Assembly (NCBI RefSeq): GCF_022842375.1
Contig: NZ_JALHPR010000001.1
Span: 1 to 64,000 of the forward strand
DNA: 64,000 nucleotides
Reading direction: 5' to 3'
DNA from: Elioraea sp.
Lineage (GTDB): Bacteria > Pseudomonadota > Alphaproteobacteria > Acetobacterales > Acetobacteraceae
Shown here: piece by piece, positions 1 through 8,701 of the stretch
Layout of the letters: every line of letters begins with the position of its first letter
How positions within the stretch are numbered: the first letter of the stretch is position 1
Position numbers and translations under genes: made by a program
Notes under the pieces: generated by a model
The model's database searches: none
What the model was told of the DNA's origin: nothing
Seen by the model: only the letters and a program-made list of their open reading frames with translations

Positions 1-2
1 GC

Positions 3-92
3 TGGCGGAGGGGGTGGGATTCGAACCCACGGTACCGTTGCCGGTACTCCGGTTTTCGAGACCGGCCCGATCGACCACTCTGGCACCCCTCC
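3..92 (-). tRNA. tRNA-Ser (anticodon CGA)
   Basis: Read on the minus strand this is a complete 90-nt class II tRNA with an encoded CCA end. The acceptor stem GGAGGGG pairs with CCCCTCC. The anticodon stem CCGGT/ACCGG encloses the loop CTCGAAA, giving anticodon CGA, which reads serine codon UCG. The long variable arm typical of tRNA-Ser lies between the anticodon and T arms, and the T loop reads GGTTCGAATCC. The discriminator base is G. The 3' end lies at position 3, so the whole gene is inside the window. Confidence 0.95.
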
Positions 93-104
93 GGACCGGG
101 GCGC

Positions 105-133
105 GTCCTACACGACCAATGGCGCGGGCGCAA
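105..133 (-). promoter_or_regulatory. Possible sigma-70 promoter of tRNA-Ser
   Basis: On the minus strand TTGCGC (133-128) is followed after 17 bp by TAGGAC (110-105), about 13 bp before the mature tRNA 5' end. Spacing is ideal but the hexamers are only partial matches. The remaining DNA up to the next gene at 348 shows nothing else I can name. Confidence 0.35.
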
Positions 134-347
134 TGTCGCCGCGCCAGGCACGCCGTACGCGCGCCCCCTCGCTCGATGCGCTTCGGCTCAGCCGCGGCAC
201 CGCCCAAGTAGGCGACCTCGTGCGGCAGCGTCGCGGTCGCGCCAGGGATGGCAAGCACCCACCGCGCACGGTTGCCGCACGCGCGCAGCGGCGTCATGCT
301 CGCCGTCAACATGCGGGCGAATGCCACGCATCCATGGGAGAAACCGG

Positions 348-1319
348 ATGACGATCAGCCGCCGCACGCTGCTTGCCGCCGCCGCCGCCACGCTGCCGAT
401 CGCCGCCTCGGCGCAGGAGGCGTGGCCGAGCCGGCCCGTCCGCTTCATCGTCCCGTTTCCCGCGGGCGGGTCGACTGACGTTCTGTCCCGCGTGATTGCC
501 GAACGGCTGGGCGCCGAGCTTGGCCAGCCCGTCGTGATCGAAAATCGCGCCGGGGCGGCTGGAAACGTGGGCGTCGATGCGGTGGCCAAGGCGCGGCCGG
601 ACGGCTACACGATCGGCATCTCGACGATCGGGCCGCTGGCGACGCACCAGGCCCTCTACCGCCAGCTTCCCTTCAATCCGGCGACCGATTTCACCCTGCT
701 GGCCGATCTCTACGAGATCCCGAACGTGTTCGTCGTGAACCCGGCGACACCCATCCGTACCGTGCCGGAATTCATCGCCGCGGCGAAGGCGCGGCCGGGG
801 CAGATGACCTTCGGCACGCCAGGCAACGGCACGACGGGCCATCTCGGCACCGAGTTCTTCTCCCGCCGCGTCGGCATCGAGCTCACCCACGTGCCCTATC
901 GCACCGGGGCGGTGGCGGTGCAGGACCTGATTGCGGGCCGGATCGACATGATGTTCGACAACCTGCCGACGATCATCGGCCAGATCCAGGGTGGGCAGAT
1001 CCGCCCGATCGGCGTCTCGACGGCCAAGCGGTGGCCCGGCCTGCCTGACGTGCCGACGATGATCGAGCAGGGCATCGCGGATTTCGACGTTACCTCATGG
1101 TCCGGCCTGATCGGGCCGAAGGACCTGCCGGCGCCGATCGCCCAGCGCATCACCGCCGCGATGCTCAAGGTGGGCGCCGATCCGGCCTTCCAGGCGCGAT
1201 TCCGCGAGATGGGGGCGCTTGCCACCGTCGGCCCGCCGGAGCAGCTGCAGCGGCGCATCGCCTCCGAGGTGCCGCGCTGGGCGGAGGTGGTGCGGGCCTC
1301 GGAGGCGCGGGTCGACTAA
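348..1319 (+). CDS. Tripartite tricarboxylate transporter substrate-binding protein (Bug/TctC family)
   Basis: This 323-residue protein begins with a twin-arginine-type signal (ISRRTLL, hydrophobic stretch, cleavage after ASAQ). It then runs through the Bug family landmarks: WPSRPVRFIVPFPAGGSTD, the ligand loop VIENRAGAAGNVG, VPYRTGAVAVQDL and PTMIEQG. Bug proteins are periplasmic receptors for organic acids and related anions. The start at 348 is chosen over the in-frame ATG at 321 because it has GGGAG just upstream and puts the Tat motif at the N-terminus. No TctA/TctB permease genes are adjacent, so this is an orphan receptor, which is common in Acetobacteraceae and Burkholderiales. The ligand is unknown. 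It converges on the next gene with only 2 bp between the stop codons. Confidence 0.9.
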   Translation: MTISRRTLLAAAAATLPIAASAQEAWPSRPVRFIVPFPAGGSTDVLSRVIAERLGAELGQPVVIENRAGAAGNVGVDAVAKARPDGYTIGISTIGPLATHQALYRQLPFNPATDFTLLADLYEIPNVFVVNPATPIRTVPEFIAAAKARPGQMTFGTPGNGTTGHLGTEFFSRRVGIELTHVPYRTGAVAVQDLIAGRIDMMFDNLPTIIGQIQGGQIRPIGVSTAKRWPGLPDVPTMIEQGIADFDVTSWSGLIGPKDLPAPIAQRITAAMLKVGADPAFQARFREMGALATVGPPEQLQRRIASEVPRWAEVVRASEARVD

Positions 1320-1321
1320 GC

Positions 1322-1849
1322 TCAACGTCCCGCGAGGACGGGCAGGAACCGCTCCGAAACCGCCGCAAGGACCGACCCGCCAGGCCCGACCACCAGCGCC
1401 TCCTGGCGGAGGATGGTGCCTGGCCCCGCCGCCGTCCCGTGCGTGACCGCGATGGTCCGCCGCACGGGGCGCAGCGGGGCGAGGACGGTGCCGAAGGGCG
1501 TGTCGGTCACCGCCAGCGCATGGCACATCTCGGCCGGCAGTCGGCCAGGGAGGAAGAGGTTCTCCGCCTCCGCCAGCGCGATGCTGCCACGCCCGAGCAC
1601 GACGCGGCGGAACTCGACCCGCTCGCCAGGGCCGGCGCCGAGCAGCGTGGCGAGCCGCGGGTGCGGGCTGCCGCCGGCGCGGGCGATGACCCTGATCGGC
1701 CCCTCGCCCAGGCCCCGCGCCTCGCACCAGGACAGCAACCCAACGGTGACGGAGGTGGCAGCGGCAAGGTGGGCTGCCAGGGCGTCACCCTCGCGCGTGG
1801 CCTTCTCGCTTCGTCCGATCGTCTCAGCCCAATCGTTCATGTCGGCCAT
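1322..1849 (-). CDS. Chorismate-lyase-like / UTRA-fold protein, function uncertain
   Basis: The protein has 175 residues with no signal peptide and no membrane segment. The core reads VEFRRVVLGRGSIALAEAEN, then PFGTVLAPLRPVRRTIAV. This resembles the chorismate pyruvate-lyase (UbiC/DUF98) and UTRA fold: an Arg-rich strand, a small-residue helix start, then a [PL]-G-x-x-L turn and a second Arg strand. It has no helix-turn-helix domain, so it is not a GntR regulator. UbiC would release 4-hydroxybenzoate for ubiquinone, but the active-site residues are not clear enough to claim that activity. It is transcribed away from rplU and converges on the Bug gene. Confidence 0.5.
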   Translation of the reverse strand: MADMNDWAETIGRSEKATREGDALAAHLAAATSVTVGLLSWCEARGLGEGPIRVIARAGGSPHPRLATLLGAGPGERVEFRRVVLGRGSIALAEAENLFLPGRLPAEMCHALAVTDTPFGTVLAPLRPVRRTIAVTHGTAAGPGTILRQEALVVGPGGSVLAAVSERFLPVLAGR

Positions 1850-1945
1850 TGTGTCAGCATGGGTGGGTCAGCATGCGCGATGTCGATCCTCGAAGCCCTG
1901 ATCTGGGGGCAGGGTAGCTTGTGTGCAGCCCCGCGGCACGCGGCG

Positions 1946-1974
1946 TTGACTTCGCCCCGCCCGCGGCGTATCTC
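1946..1974 (+). promoter_or_regulatory. Candidate sigma-70 promoter for rplU-rpmA
   Basis: TTGACT (1946-1951), a 17-bp spacer and TATCTC (1969-1974) lie about 90 bp upstream of rplU. The -35 box is strong and the -10 box weak, which is usual for a GC-rich alphaproteobacterium. The rest of the 214-bp gap between 1849 and 2064 shows nothing further. Confidence 0.45.
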
Positions 1975-2063
1975 CCTGCCTCCCGCGGCTGGCCCCTGGC
2001 CCCGCGGCTGTGTTGTTTGCGCCCTGCGTGCCGCGCCGGGCCAGTGAGGCAGGAATAGAATTG

Positions 2064-2375
2064 ATGTACGCCGTCATCCGCACAGGCGGGAAGCAGTACC
2101 GCGTGACACCGAACGCCGTGCTGACCGTTGACAGCCTCGAGGCAGAGGCCGGGTCGACCATCACGTTCACCGACGTGCTGATGGTCGCACGCGAGGGGGC
2201 CGTGACACTCGGCGCACCGAACGTTGCTGGTGCGACGGTGGCCGCGACCGTGCTCGAGCAGAAGCGCGGCGACAAGGTGATCGTGTTCAAGAAGCGGCGC
2301 CGGAAGAACTCCCGCCGCCGGCGTGGTTTCCGCAGCCACCTGACGGTGCTGCGGATCGGCGAGATCGTGGGCTGA
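2064..2375 (+). CDS. rplU: 50S ribosomal protein L21
   Basis: This 103-residue protein begins [14 protein letters not shown] and ends with the L21 signature region ([22 protein letters not shown]). It is a component of the large ribosomal subunit near the L20/23S rRNA contact. The internal block [16 protein letters not shown] is rich in basic residues for rRNA binding. The start at 2064 matches the universal L21 N-terminus and follows a weak purine stretch (AGGCAGGA). It is followed 10 bp later by rpmA, the conserved L21-L27 pairing found in nearly all bacteria. Confidence 0.98.
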   Translation: MYAVIRTGGKQYRVTPNAVLTVDSLEAEAGSTITFTDVLMVAREGAVTLGAPNVAGATVAATVLEQKRGDKVIVFKKRRRKNSRRRRGFRSHLTVLRIGEIVG

Positions 2376-2385
2376 GGAGGAACCG

Positions 2386-2655
2386 ATGGCACACAAGAAG
2401 GCAGGCGGTTCATCCCGCAACGGGCGCGACAGCGCCGGCAAGCGTCTCGGCGTGAAGCTGTTCGGCGGGCAGGCGGCGATTGCCGGCAACATCATCGTCC
2501 GCCAGCGCGGCACCAAGATGAAGCCTGGCGTGAACGTTGGCCTGGGGCGTGACCATACGCTGTTCGCGCTGGTTGACGGGAAGGTGCGCTTCGAGCGCAA
2601 GACCGACGACCGCGTGCACGTGAACGTGGACCCGCTGCCGGCCGCCGCTGAATAA
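2386..2655 (+). CDS. rpmA: 50S ribosomal protein L27
   Basis: This 89-residue protein begins [16 protein letters not shown], the classical L27 N-terminus that reaches toward the peptidyl-transferase centre. It continues with [21 protein letters not shown] and [16 protein letters not shown]. The start is fixed by family conservation and by GAGGAGGAACC just upstream. It sits between rplU and a rho-independent terminator, so rplU-rpmA probably form their own transcript with some read-through into obgE. Confidence 0.98.
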   Translation: MAHKKAGGSSRNGRDSAGKRLGVKLFGGQAAIAGNIIVRQRGTKMKPGVNVGLGRDHTLFALVDGKVRFERKTDDRVHVNVDPLPAAAE

Positions 2656-2681
2656 TCCTCGCGGCCCTGATGCGCGTGCGT

Positions 2682-4860
<2,179 letters not shown>

Positions 4861-4968
4861 CGTGCGGTCGTGGTTCACGCCGTGGCAACACGTCACGACC
4901 ATGGTGGGGCCCGGACACCGGTCTAGGAGATGCCAGAGATGAGTGCTGATGCGTGAGGGTGACGGCGC

Positions 4969-6129
4969 GTGAGGATCCTATACAGCCATCGCATCCAATC
5001 CCGCGACGGGCAGGGCGTGCACCTCGACAGCCTCGTCGCCGCGCTCAGGGAGGCAGGGCACGAGGTCCTGCTCATCGGGCCGTCCGCCTATGCCGAGGCG
5101 CGGTTCGGCGGCGGCAGCAGCGTGATCGGCTGGGTGAGGGGCATGCTCCCGCGCGCCGTGGGCGAACTACTCGAGCTCGCCTATGCGGTGCCGGCCACGC
5201 TGAAGCTCGACCGGGCGGCCGCTGGCTTCCGGCCCGACGCGATCTATGAGCGCTACAACCTCTTCCACCTTGCTGGTGCGATCGTCGCGCGGCGCCGTGG
5301 CCTGCCGCTCCTGCTCGAGGTGAACGCACCGCTCGCCGAGGAGCGGGCACGCTTCGGCGGGGTCGGGCTCAAGCCGCTCGCGCGCTGGGCAGAGCGTTTC
5401 GTCTGGCGGCGCGCCACCCGGGTCCTGCCGGTGACAGAGGTGCTCGCGGGGCACGTGCGCGATGCGCGGGTCGATCCCGCGCGCGTCGTCGTCATCCCGA
5501 ACGGAATCGACCTCGAGGCGTTTCCCGAAACGCTCGCCACGCGCCAGGCACCGGCCGGCGCTACAGACCTCGTTCTCGGCTTCGTCGGCTTCGTGCGTGA
5601 CTGGCATGGGCTCGATGCCGTCGTGCGCGCCATCGCCGCGCATGACGGGGCGGAGCGCCTGACGCTGAAGGTCGTCGGTGAGGGACCGGCGCGGCCGGGG
5701 CTCGAGGCCCTCGCGGCGCAACTCGGCGTCGGCGACAGGGTGGTGTTCACCGGGCTCGCCGAGCGCGAGGCCATCCCCGCCGCGGTTGCCGGGTTCGACA
5801 TCGCGCTGCAGCCCGCCTCGGTCGCGTATGCCTCACCGCTGAAGGTGTTCGAGTACATGGCCGCCGGCAGGGCCATCGTCGCGCCCGACCAGCCGAACCT
5901 CCGCGAGGTGCTGCGCGATGGCGAGACGGCACTGCTGTTCGACCCGAAGGATCAGGGCGAGTTCTGGCGCGCGGTTGCGCGGCTGGTGGCCGATGCCGGG
6001 CTTCGCGCCCGGCTGGGAGAAGCGGCGCGCCGCGACATCGTGGCGCGCGACCTCACCTGGGCCGGCAATGCCCGCCGCGTCGTCTCTCTCATGCAACAGT
6101 CAGGTCGGGGTGCGGATCCGTCAGGCTGA
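4969..6129 (+). CDS. Glycosyltransferase family 4 protein
   Basis: This 386-residue GT-B glycosyltransferase uses a GTG start whose N-terminus MRILYSHRIQSRDGQGVH is typical of GT4. The N-terminal acceptor domain is followed by the hinge PNGIDLEAF, LGFVGFVRDWHGLD and the C-terminal nucleotide-sugar domain. The E-x7-E catalytic motif lies in KVFEYMAAGRAIVAPDQPNLREVL. No signal peptide is seen, so it acts in the cytoplasm, probably on a lipid-linked acceptor. No other envelope-polysaccharide genes are nearby, so the substrate cannot be guessed. The 108-bp gap upstream shows nothing I can name. The 3' end overlaps convergent tspO by 9 bp. Confidence 0.9.
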   Translation: MRILYSHRIQSRDGQGVHLDSLVAALREAGHEVLLIGPSAYAEARFGGGSSVIGWVRGMLPRAVGELLELAYAVPATLKLDRAAAGFRPDAIYERYNLFHLAGAIVARRRGLPLLLEVNAPLAEERARFGGVGLKPLARWAERFVWRRATRVLPVTEVLAGHVRDARVDPARVVVIPNGIDLEAFPETLATRQAPAGATDLVLGFVGFVRDWHGLDAVVRAIAAHDGAERLTLKVVGEGPARPGLEALAAQLGVGDRVVFTGLAEREAIPAAVAGFDIALQPASVAYASPLKVFEYMAAGRAIVAPDQPNLREVLRDGETALLFDPKDQGEFWRAVARLVADAGLRARLGEAARRDIVARDLTWAGNARRVVSLMQQSGRGADPSG

Positions 6130-6609
6130 CGCCGTGAGCGCATCCCGGTTCATCTGCCACACCGTGTAGTTGAGGTAGCCCGCGAAGCTCACCCAGCCGA
6201 GATAGGGCACGAGCAGCCAGCCCGCAGTTGAGCTGATCGGCATGAACAGCAGGATGCAGGCGAGGATCGAGAGCCAGAGGCCGATCAACTCATAGAACGC
6301 GAGATCGAGCCGCTTCATGCCAAAGAAGATGGGCGACCAGAGCCCGTTCAGAAACAATTGCAGTCCGTAGACGCCGAGCGGCAGCGCCGCTCCCGCGAAG
6401 CCCCGCTCACGCCACACCATCCAGCCGGAGACGGCGATCATCACGTAGAGTGCCGACCAGGCCGGGGGGAAAAGCCAGTTTGGCGGCCGCCACCACGGCT
6501 TGCGCAGGCTCTCGTACCAGGCGCCAGGGCGGAACACCGCCGCCGTGGTGGCGACAATGAAGCAGGCCAGCGCAAAGCCGGCGAGCATAAGGATCGAAAA
6601 ACTGTCCAT
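6121..6609 (-). CDS. tspO: TspO/MBR-family tryptophan-rich sensory protein
   Basis: This 162-residue membrane protein has five predicted transmembrane helices. Its Trp/aromatic-rich loops include WYESLRKPWWRPPNWLFPPAWSALY, quoted here only by its key residues W-Y, K-P-W-W-P-P, F-P-P-W, Y. LWSPIFF and YLNYTVWQMNR are also family landmarks. TspO proteins bind tetrapyrroles and, in photosynthetic alphaproteobacteria, modulate pigment-gene expression in response to oxygen. It overlaps the convergent glycosyltransferase at its 3' end and is divergent from a hydrolase with a sigma-54-type promoter. Nothing in the neighbourhood shows its ligand. Confidence 0.93.
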   Translation of the reverse strand: MDSFSILMLAGFALACFIVATTAAVFRPGAWYESLRKPWWRPPNWLFPPAWSALYVMIAVSGWMVWRERGFAGAALPLGVYGLQLFLNGLWSPIFFGMKRLDLAFYELIGLWLSILACILLFMPISSTAGWLLVPYLGWVSFAGYLNYTVWQMNRDALTASA

Positions 6610-6657
6610 GCGCGCACCCTAACGCGGCAGGGCGGTGAATGGTTGCGGAAAAATTCG

Positions 6658-6673
6658 TGGCACGGCACCTGCT
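6658..6673 (+). promoter_or_regulatory. Sigma-54 promoter upstream of the alpha/beta hydrolase
   Basis: TGGCACG (6658-6664), four bases and CTGCT (6669-6673) give the invariant GG-N10-GC spacing (GG 6659-6660, GC 6671-6672). The expected start lies near 6683, 30 bp before the hydrolase ATG. The only deviation from consensus TGGCACG-N4-TTGCT is C for the first T. Confidence 0.7.
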
Positions 6674-6712
6674 ACACGACGCAGGAACGAGACAGGGCAG
6701 GGAGAGTGGGTG

Positions 6713-7552
6713 ATGGACAGAAAGGCGAGTGCGTGGCGCAGCATGGACCGCGCGACGCTGGACAAGGCCTACAACAACGCGGGCGCGGTGGCCGATGCGC
6801 AGACCTGGCTCGCTGGCTGGCGTGACGCAGCGGCGAAGCGCCGCGCGATGCCAGGTGCGGTGCTGGACCAGGCCTACGGCCCGCGTGAGCGCAATCGGAT
6901 CGACCTGTTTCCCTCGGGCGCGAAGGACGCGCCGCTGATGCTGTTTTTCCACGGCGGCTACTGGCAGCGGAACGCGAAGGAGGGCTTCGCCTCGATGGCC
7001 GACGGTGCGCTTGCGCACGGCATCGATGTCGCGCTCGCCGGCTACACGCTCTGCCCCGACGCGACGATGACGGAGGTGGTCGCCGAGGCGCAGGCAGCGG
7101 TGGCCTGGGTGGCGGCGAACGCCCGCGGCCTTGGCTTTGGGATGCGGACGCTGGTGCTGTCGGGCTGGTCCGCCGGTGGGCATCTTGCCGCATCCTGCGT
7201 CACCAACGCGGCCGTCACCGGCGCGCTGCTGATCAGCGGCGTCTATGACCTCGCCCCCATCCAGGCCGGTGGGCTGAACGACGCGCTCAGGATGGACGAG
7301 GCGGAGGCGGACCGCCTCAGCCCCATCCGCCACATTGCGCGATCGCGCGCCAGGCTCGTCGTCACCTGGGGTGGCGATGAGCTGCCGGAGTTGCGCCGCC
7401 AGTCAGCCGATTTCGCCGCCGCCTGGACGGCGGCGGGCAACGCGGCGGAGACGTTGCCGATCCCGGGTGCGAACCATTTCTCGATCCTCGATCAGCTCTC
7501 ACGCCCCGACGGCGCGCTCACGGCAGCGGTGGTGTCACTCGCGCGGGCGTGA
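6713..7552 (+). CDS. Alpha/beta hydrolase, arylformamidase (kynurenine formamidase)-like
   Basis: This 279-residue alpha/beta hydrolase carries the oxyanion motif HGGYW (FFHGGYWQRN), characteristic of eukaryotic-type kynurenine formamidases and carboxylesterases. The nucleophile elbow is GWSAGGH (Ser). A late Asp occurs in the VVTWGGDELPE region and the catalytic His in PGANHFSIL. The start at 6713 has GGGAG about 9 bp upstream; an earlier in-frame ATG at 6635 lies upstream of the apparent promoter. Known relatives hydrolyse N-formylkynurenine or other amides and esters. It sits directly upstream of a cyclase-family gene, a second and unrelated family that also includes kynurenine formamidases. 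No other kyn genes are present, so the substrate may be another amide. Confidence 0.8.
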   Translation: MDRKASAWRSMDRATLDKAYNNAGAVADAQTWLAGWRDAAAKRRAMPGAVLDQAYGPRERNRIDLFPSGAKDAPLMLFFHGGYWQRNAKEGFASMADGALAHGIDVALAGYTLCPDATMTEVVAEAQAAVAWVAANARGLGFGMRTLVLSGWSAGGHLAASCVTNAAVTGALLISGVYDLAPIQAGGLNDALRMDEAEADRLSPIRHIARSRARLVVTWGGDELPELRRQSADFAAAWTAAGNAAETLPIPGANHFSILDQLSRPDGALTAAVVSLARA

Positions 7553-7585
7553 CGCGCGCTGACCCAGCGGCCCTATTTCCGGTTG

Positions 7586-7654
7586 TCTCCCGAAACGTTA
7601 CGCTGCCCATGACCATCACGGTCAGGCACAAAAATGATATAATGTTTCGGGAGA
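7586..7654 (+). promoter_or_regulatory. AT-rich dyad with a TATAAT box ahead of the cyclase gene
   Basis: TCTCCCGAAAC (7586-7596) is repeated exactly in inverted orientation as GTTTCGGGAGA (7644-7654). If the G-T position is tolerated, the arms extend three more bases (TTA/TAA). The right arm covers the ribosome-binding GGGAG and abuts a perfect TATAAT at 7638-7643. A second small dyad, TGACC-N5-GGTCA, lies between the arms at 7610-7624. The segment is far more AT-rich than its surroundings. It may be an operator or an mRNA stem hiding the RBS. Confidence 0.6.
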
Positions 7655-7660
7655 ACCGCC

Positions 7661-8656
7661 ATGTCGTTGTCGCGCCGCTTCTTCGCGCATTGCCTCGCCT
7701 GTGCCGGCCTCGCGGGCGGCTTCCGGGCAACCAAGGCCCAGGCCCAGGCCCAGGCCCAGGCGCCCGCGCCCTGGTCCCCCCCTGCCGCGGCTGACCGCTG
7801 CCCCTCGAAATGGGGGGCCGCCGATGTCCGCGGGTCGATGAACCTGCAGACGGCCGACCAGGTGCAGAAGGCAACGCGGCTGATCCGCACCGGCCGCGTG
7901 GTCGAGCTCGGCCACACGCTGGAACCCGCAATGCCGTTCTTCGGCACGCGGCGCTTCGACGTTCACCTCAAGCAGATGTTCATGAACCCGCAGGCCAGCC
8001 GCCGCGGCTCGAACGAGGAGCTGGTGGTGACCGAACTCGGGCAGGTCGGCACGCAGCTCGACGCGTTTCCCCACCAGACGATCGGCGACGAGACCTACAA
8101 CTGCAACAAGGTGTCGGAGATCTCCTCGCGCGGCGGCTTCACCAAGATGGGCGTCGACGGCATCGGCCAGGTATTCACCCGCGGCGTGCTGATCGACGTG
8201 GCGAAGCAGAAGGGCGTGCGCACGCTCGGCGATGACTACGAGATCACCGTCGATGACCTGCAGCAGGCGATGTCGCGGCAGAACGTGCGCATCGAGCGTG
8301 GCGACGTGGTGCTGATCCGCACCGGCTGGGACGCGCTCTGGGGCAGGGAGAACGCGCGCTACGTGGGCTCCTGCCCCGGCATCGGCGTTGCGGCGGCGGA
8401 ATGGCTGATCAGGCAGGAGCCGATCATCCTCGGTTCGGACAACTGGCCGGTCGAAGTGTCGCCGAGCAAGACGATGCCACACGCCTCGCTGCCCGTGCAC
8501 CAGATCGCGCTCGCGGTGAACGGGGTGCACCTGCTCGAGAACATGCGGCTGAACGACCTGTCAGAGACGGGGCAGAGCGAGTTCGCGTTCATCATGCAGC
8601 CGCTGAAGATGAAGGGCGGCTCAGGCTCGACGGTCGCGCCGACTGCCGTTCTCTAG
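7661..8656 (+). CDS. Cyclase-family (KynB-fold) metal-dependent hydrolase, exported
   Basis: This 331-residue protein has a twin-arginine-type signal (SLSRRFFA, hydrophobic stretch). A Gln-Ala repeat follows, then a cyclase/kynurenine-formamidase domain (ELGHTLEPAMPFF, VVTELGQVGTQLDAFPH, GRGVLID-like TRGVLIDVA, GDVVLIRTGW). The family's metal motif H-x-G-T-H-x-D-x-P-x-H appears here as QVGTQLDAFPHQ: the two early His are Gln while Asp and the last His remain. This substitution recurs in a subset of 'cyclase' proteins and casts doubt on standard Mn/Zn chemistry. Export also argues against cytosolic tryptophan catabolism. It lies 108 bp downstream of the arylformamidase-like gene, with its own dyad and -10 box. 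Confidence 0.8.
   Translation: MSLSRRFFAHCLACAGLAGGFRATKAQAQAQAQAPAPWSPPAAADRCPSKWGAADVRGSMNLQTADQVQKATRLIRTGRVVELGHTLEPAMPFFGTRRFDVHLKQMFMNPQASRRGSNEELVVTELGQVGTQLDAFPHQTIGDETYNCNKVSEISSRGGFTKMGVDGIGQVFTRGVLIDVAKQKGVRTLGDDYEITVDDLQQAMSRQNVRIERGDVVLIRTGWDALWGRENARYVGSCPGIGVAAAEWLIRQEPIILGSDNWPVEVSPSKTMPHASLPVHQIALAVNGVHLLENMRLNDLSETGQSEFAFIMQPLKMKGGSGSTVAPTAVL
7735..7758 (+). repeat. Four tandem copies of GGCCCA encoding an Ala-Gln run
   Basis: Four exact hexamers lie at the signal-peptide/mature junction of the cyclase protein and encode alternating Gln-Ala. Hexamer slippage here would keep the frame and change only linker length. Confidence 0.9.
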
Positions 8657-8664
8657 AGACTATG

Positions 8665-8694
8665 GGGCGGCCTCGGCGCGTGCCGGGGCCGCCC
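8665..8694 (+). terminator. Strong GC hairpin between convergent genes
   Basis: GGGCGGCC (8665-8672) pairs with GGCCGCCC (8687-8694), and an inner CGGC/GCCG pairing leaves a GCGT loop. It lies in the 45-bp gap between two converging genes. There is no T-run, so it is at best a factor-assisted bidirectional terminator or transcript-end protector. Confidence 0.5.
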
Positions 8695-8701
8695 TCCGCC
8701 G

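Noticed and set aside
1322-1849. GntR-type regulator, because the fold resembles UTRA.
   Set aside because: There is no helix-turn-helix segment; the protein begins almost directly with the chorismate-lyase-like domain.
7733-7760. Hexamer repeats as a possible CRISPR or mobile-element signature.
   Set aside because: Units are 6 bp, contiguous and in frame within the signal-peptide junction of a gene; no spacers.
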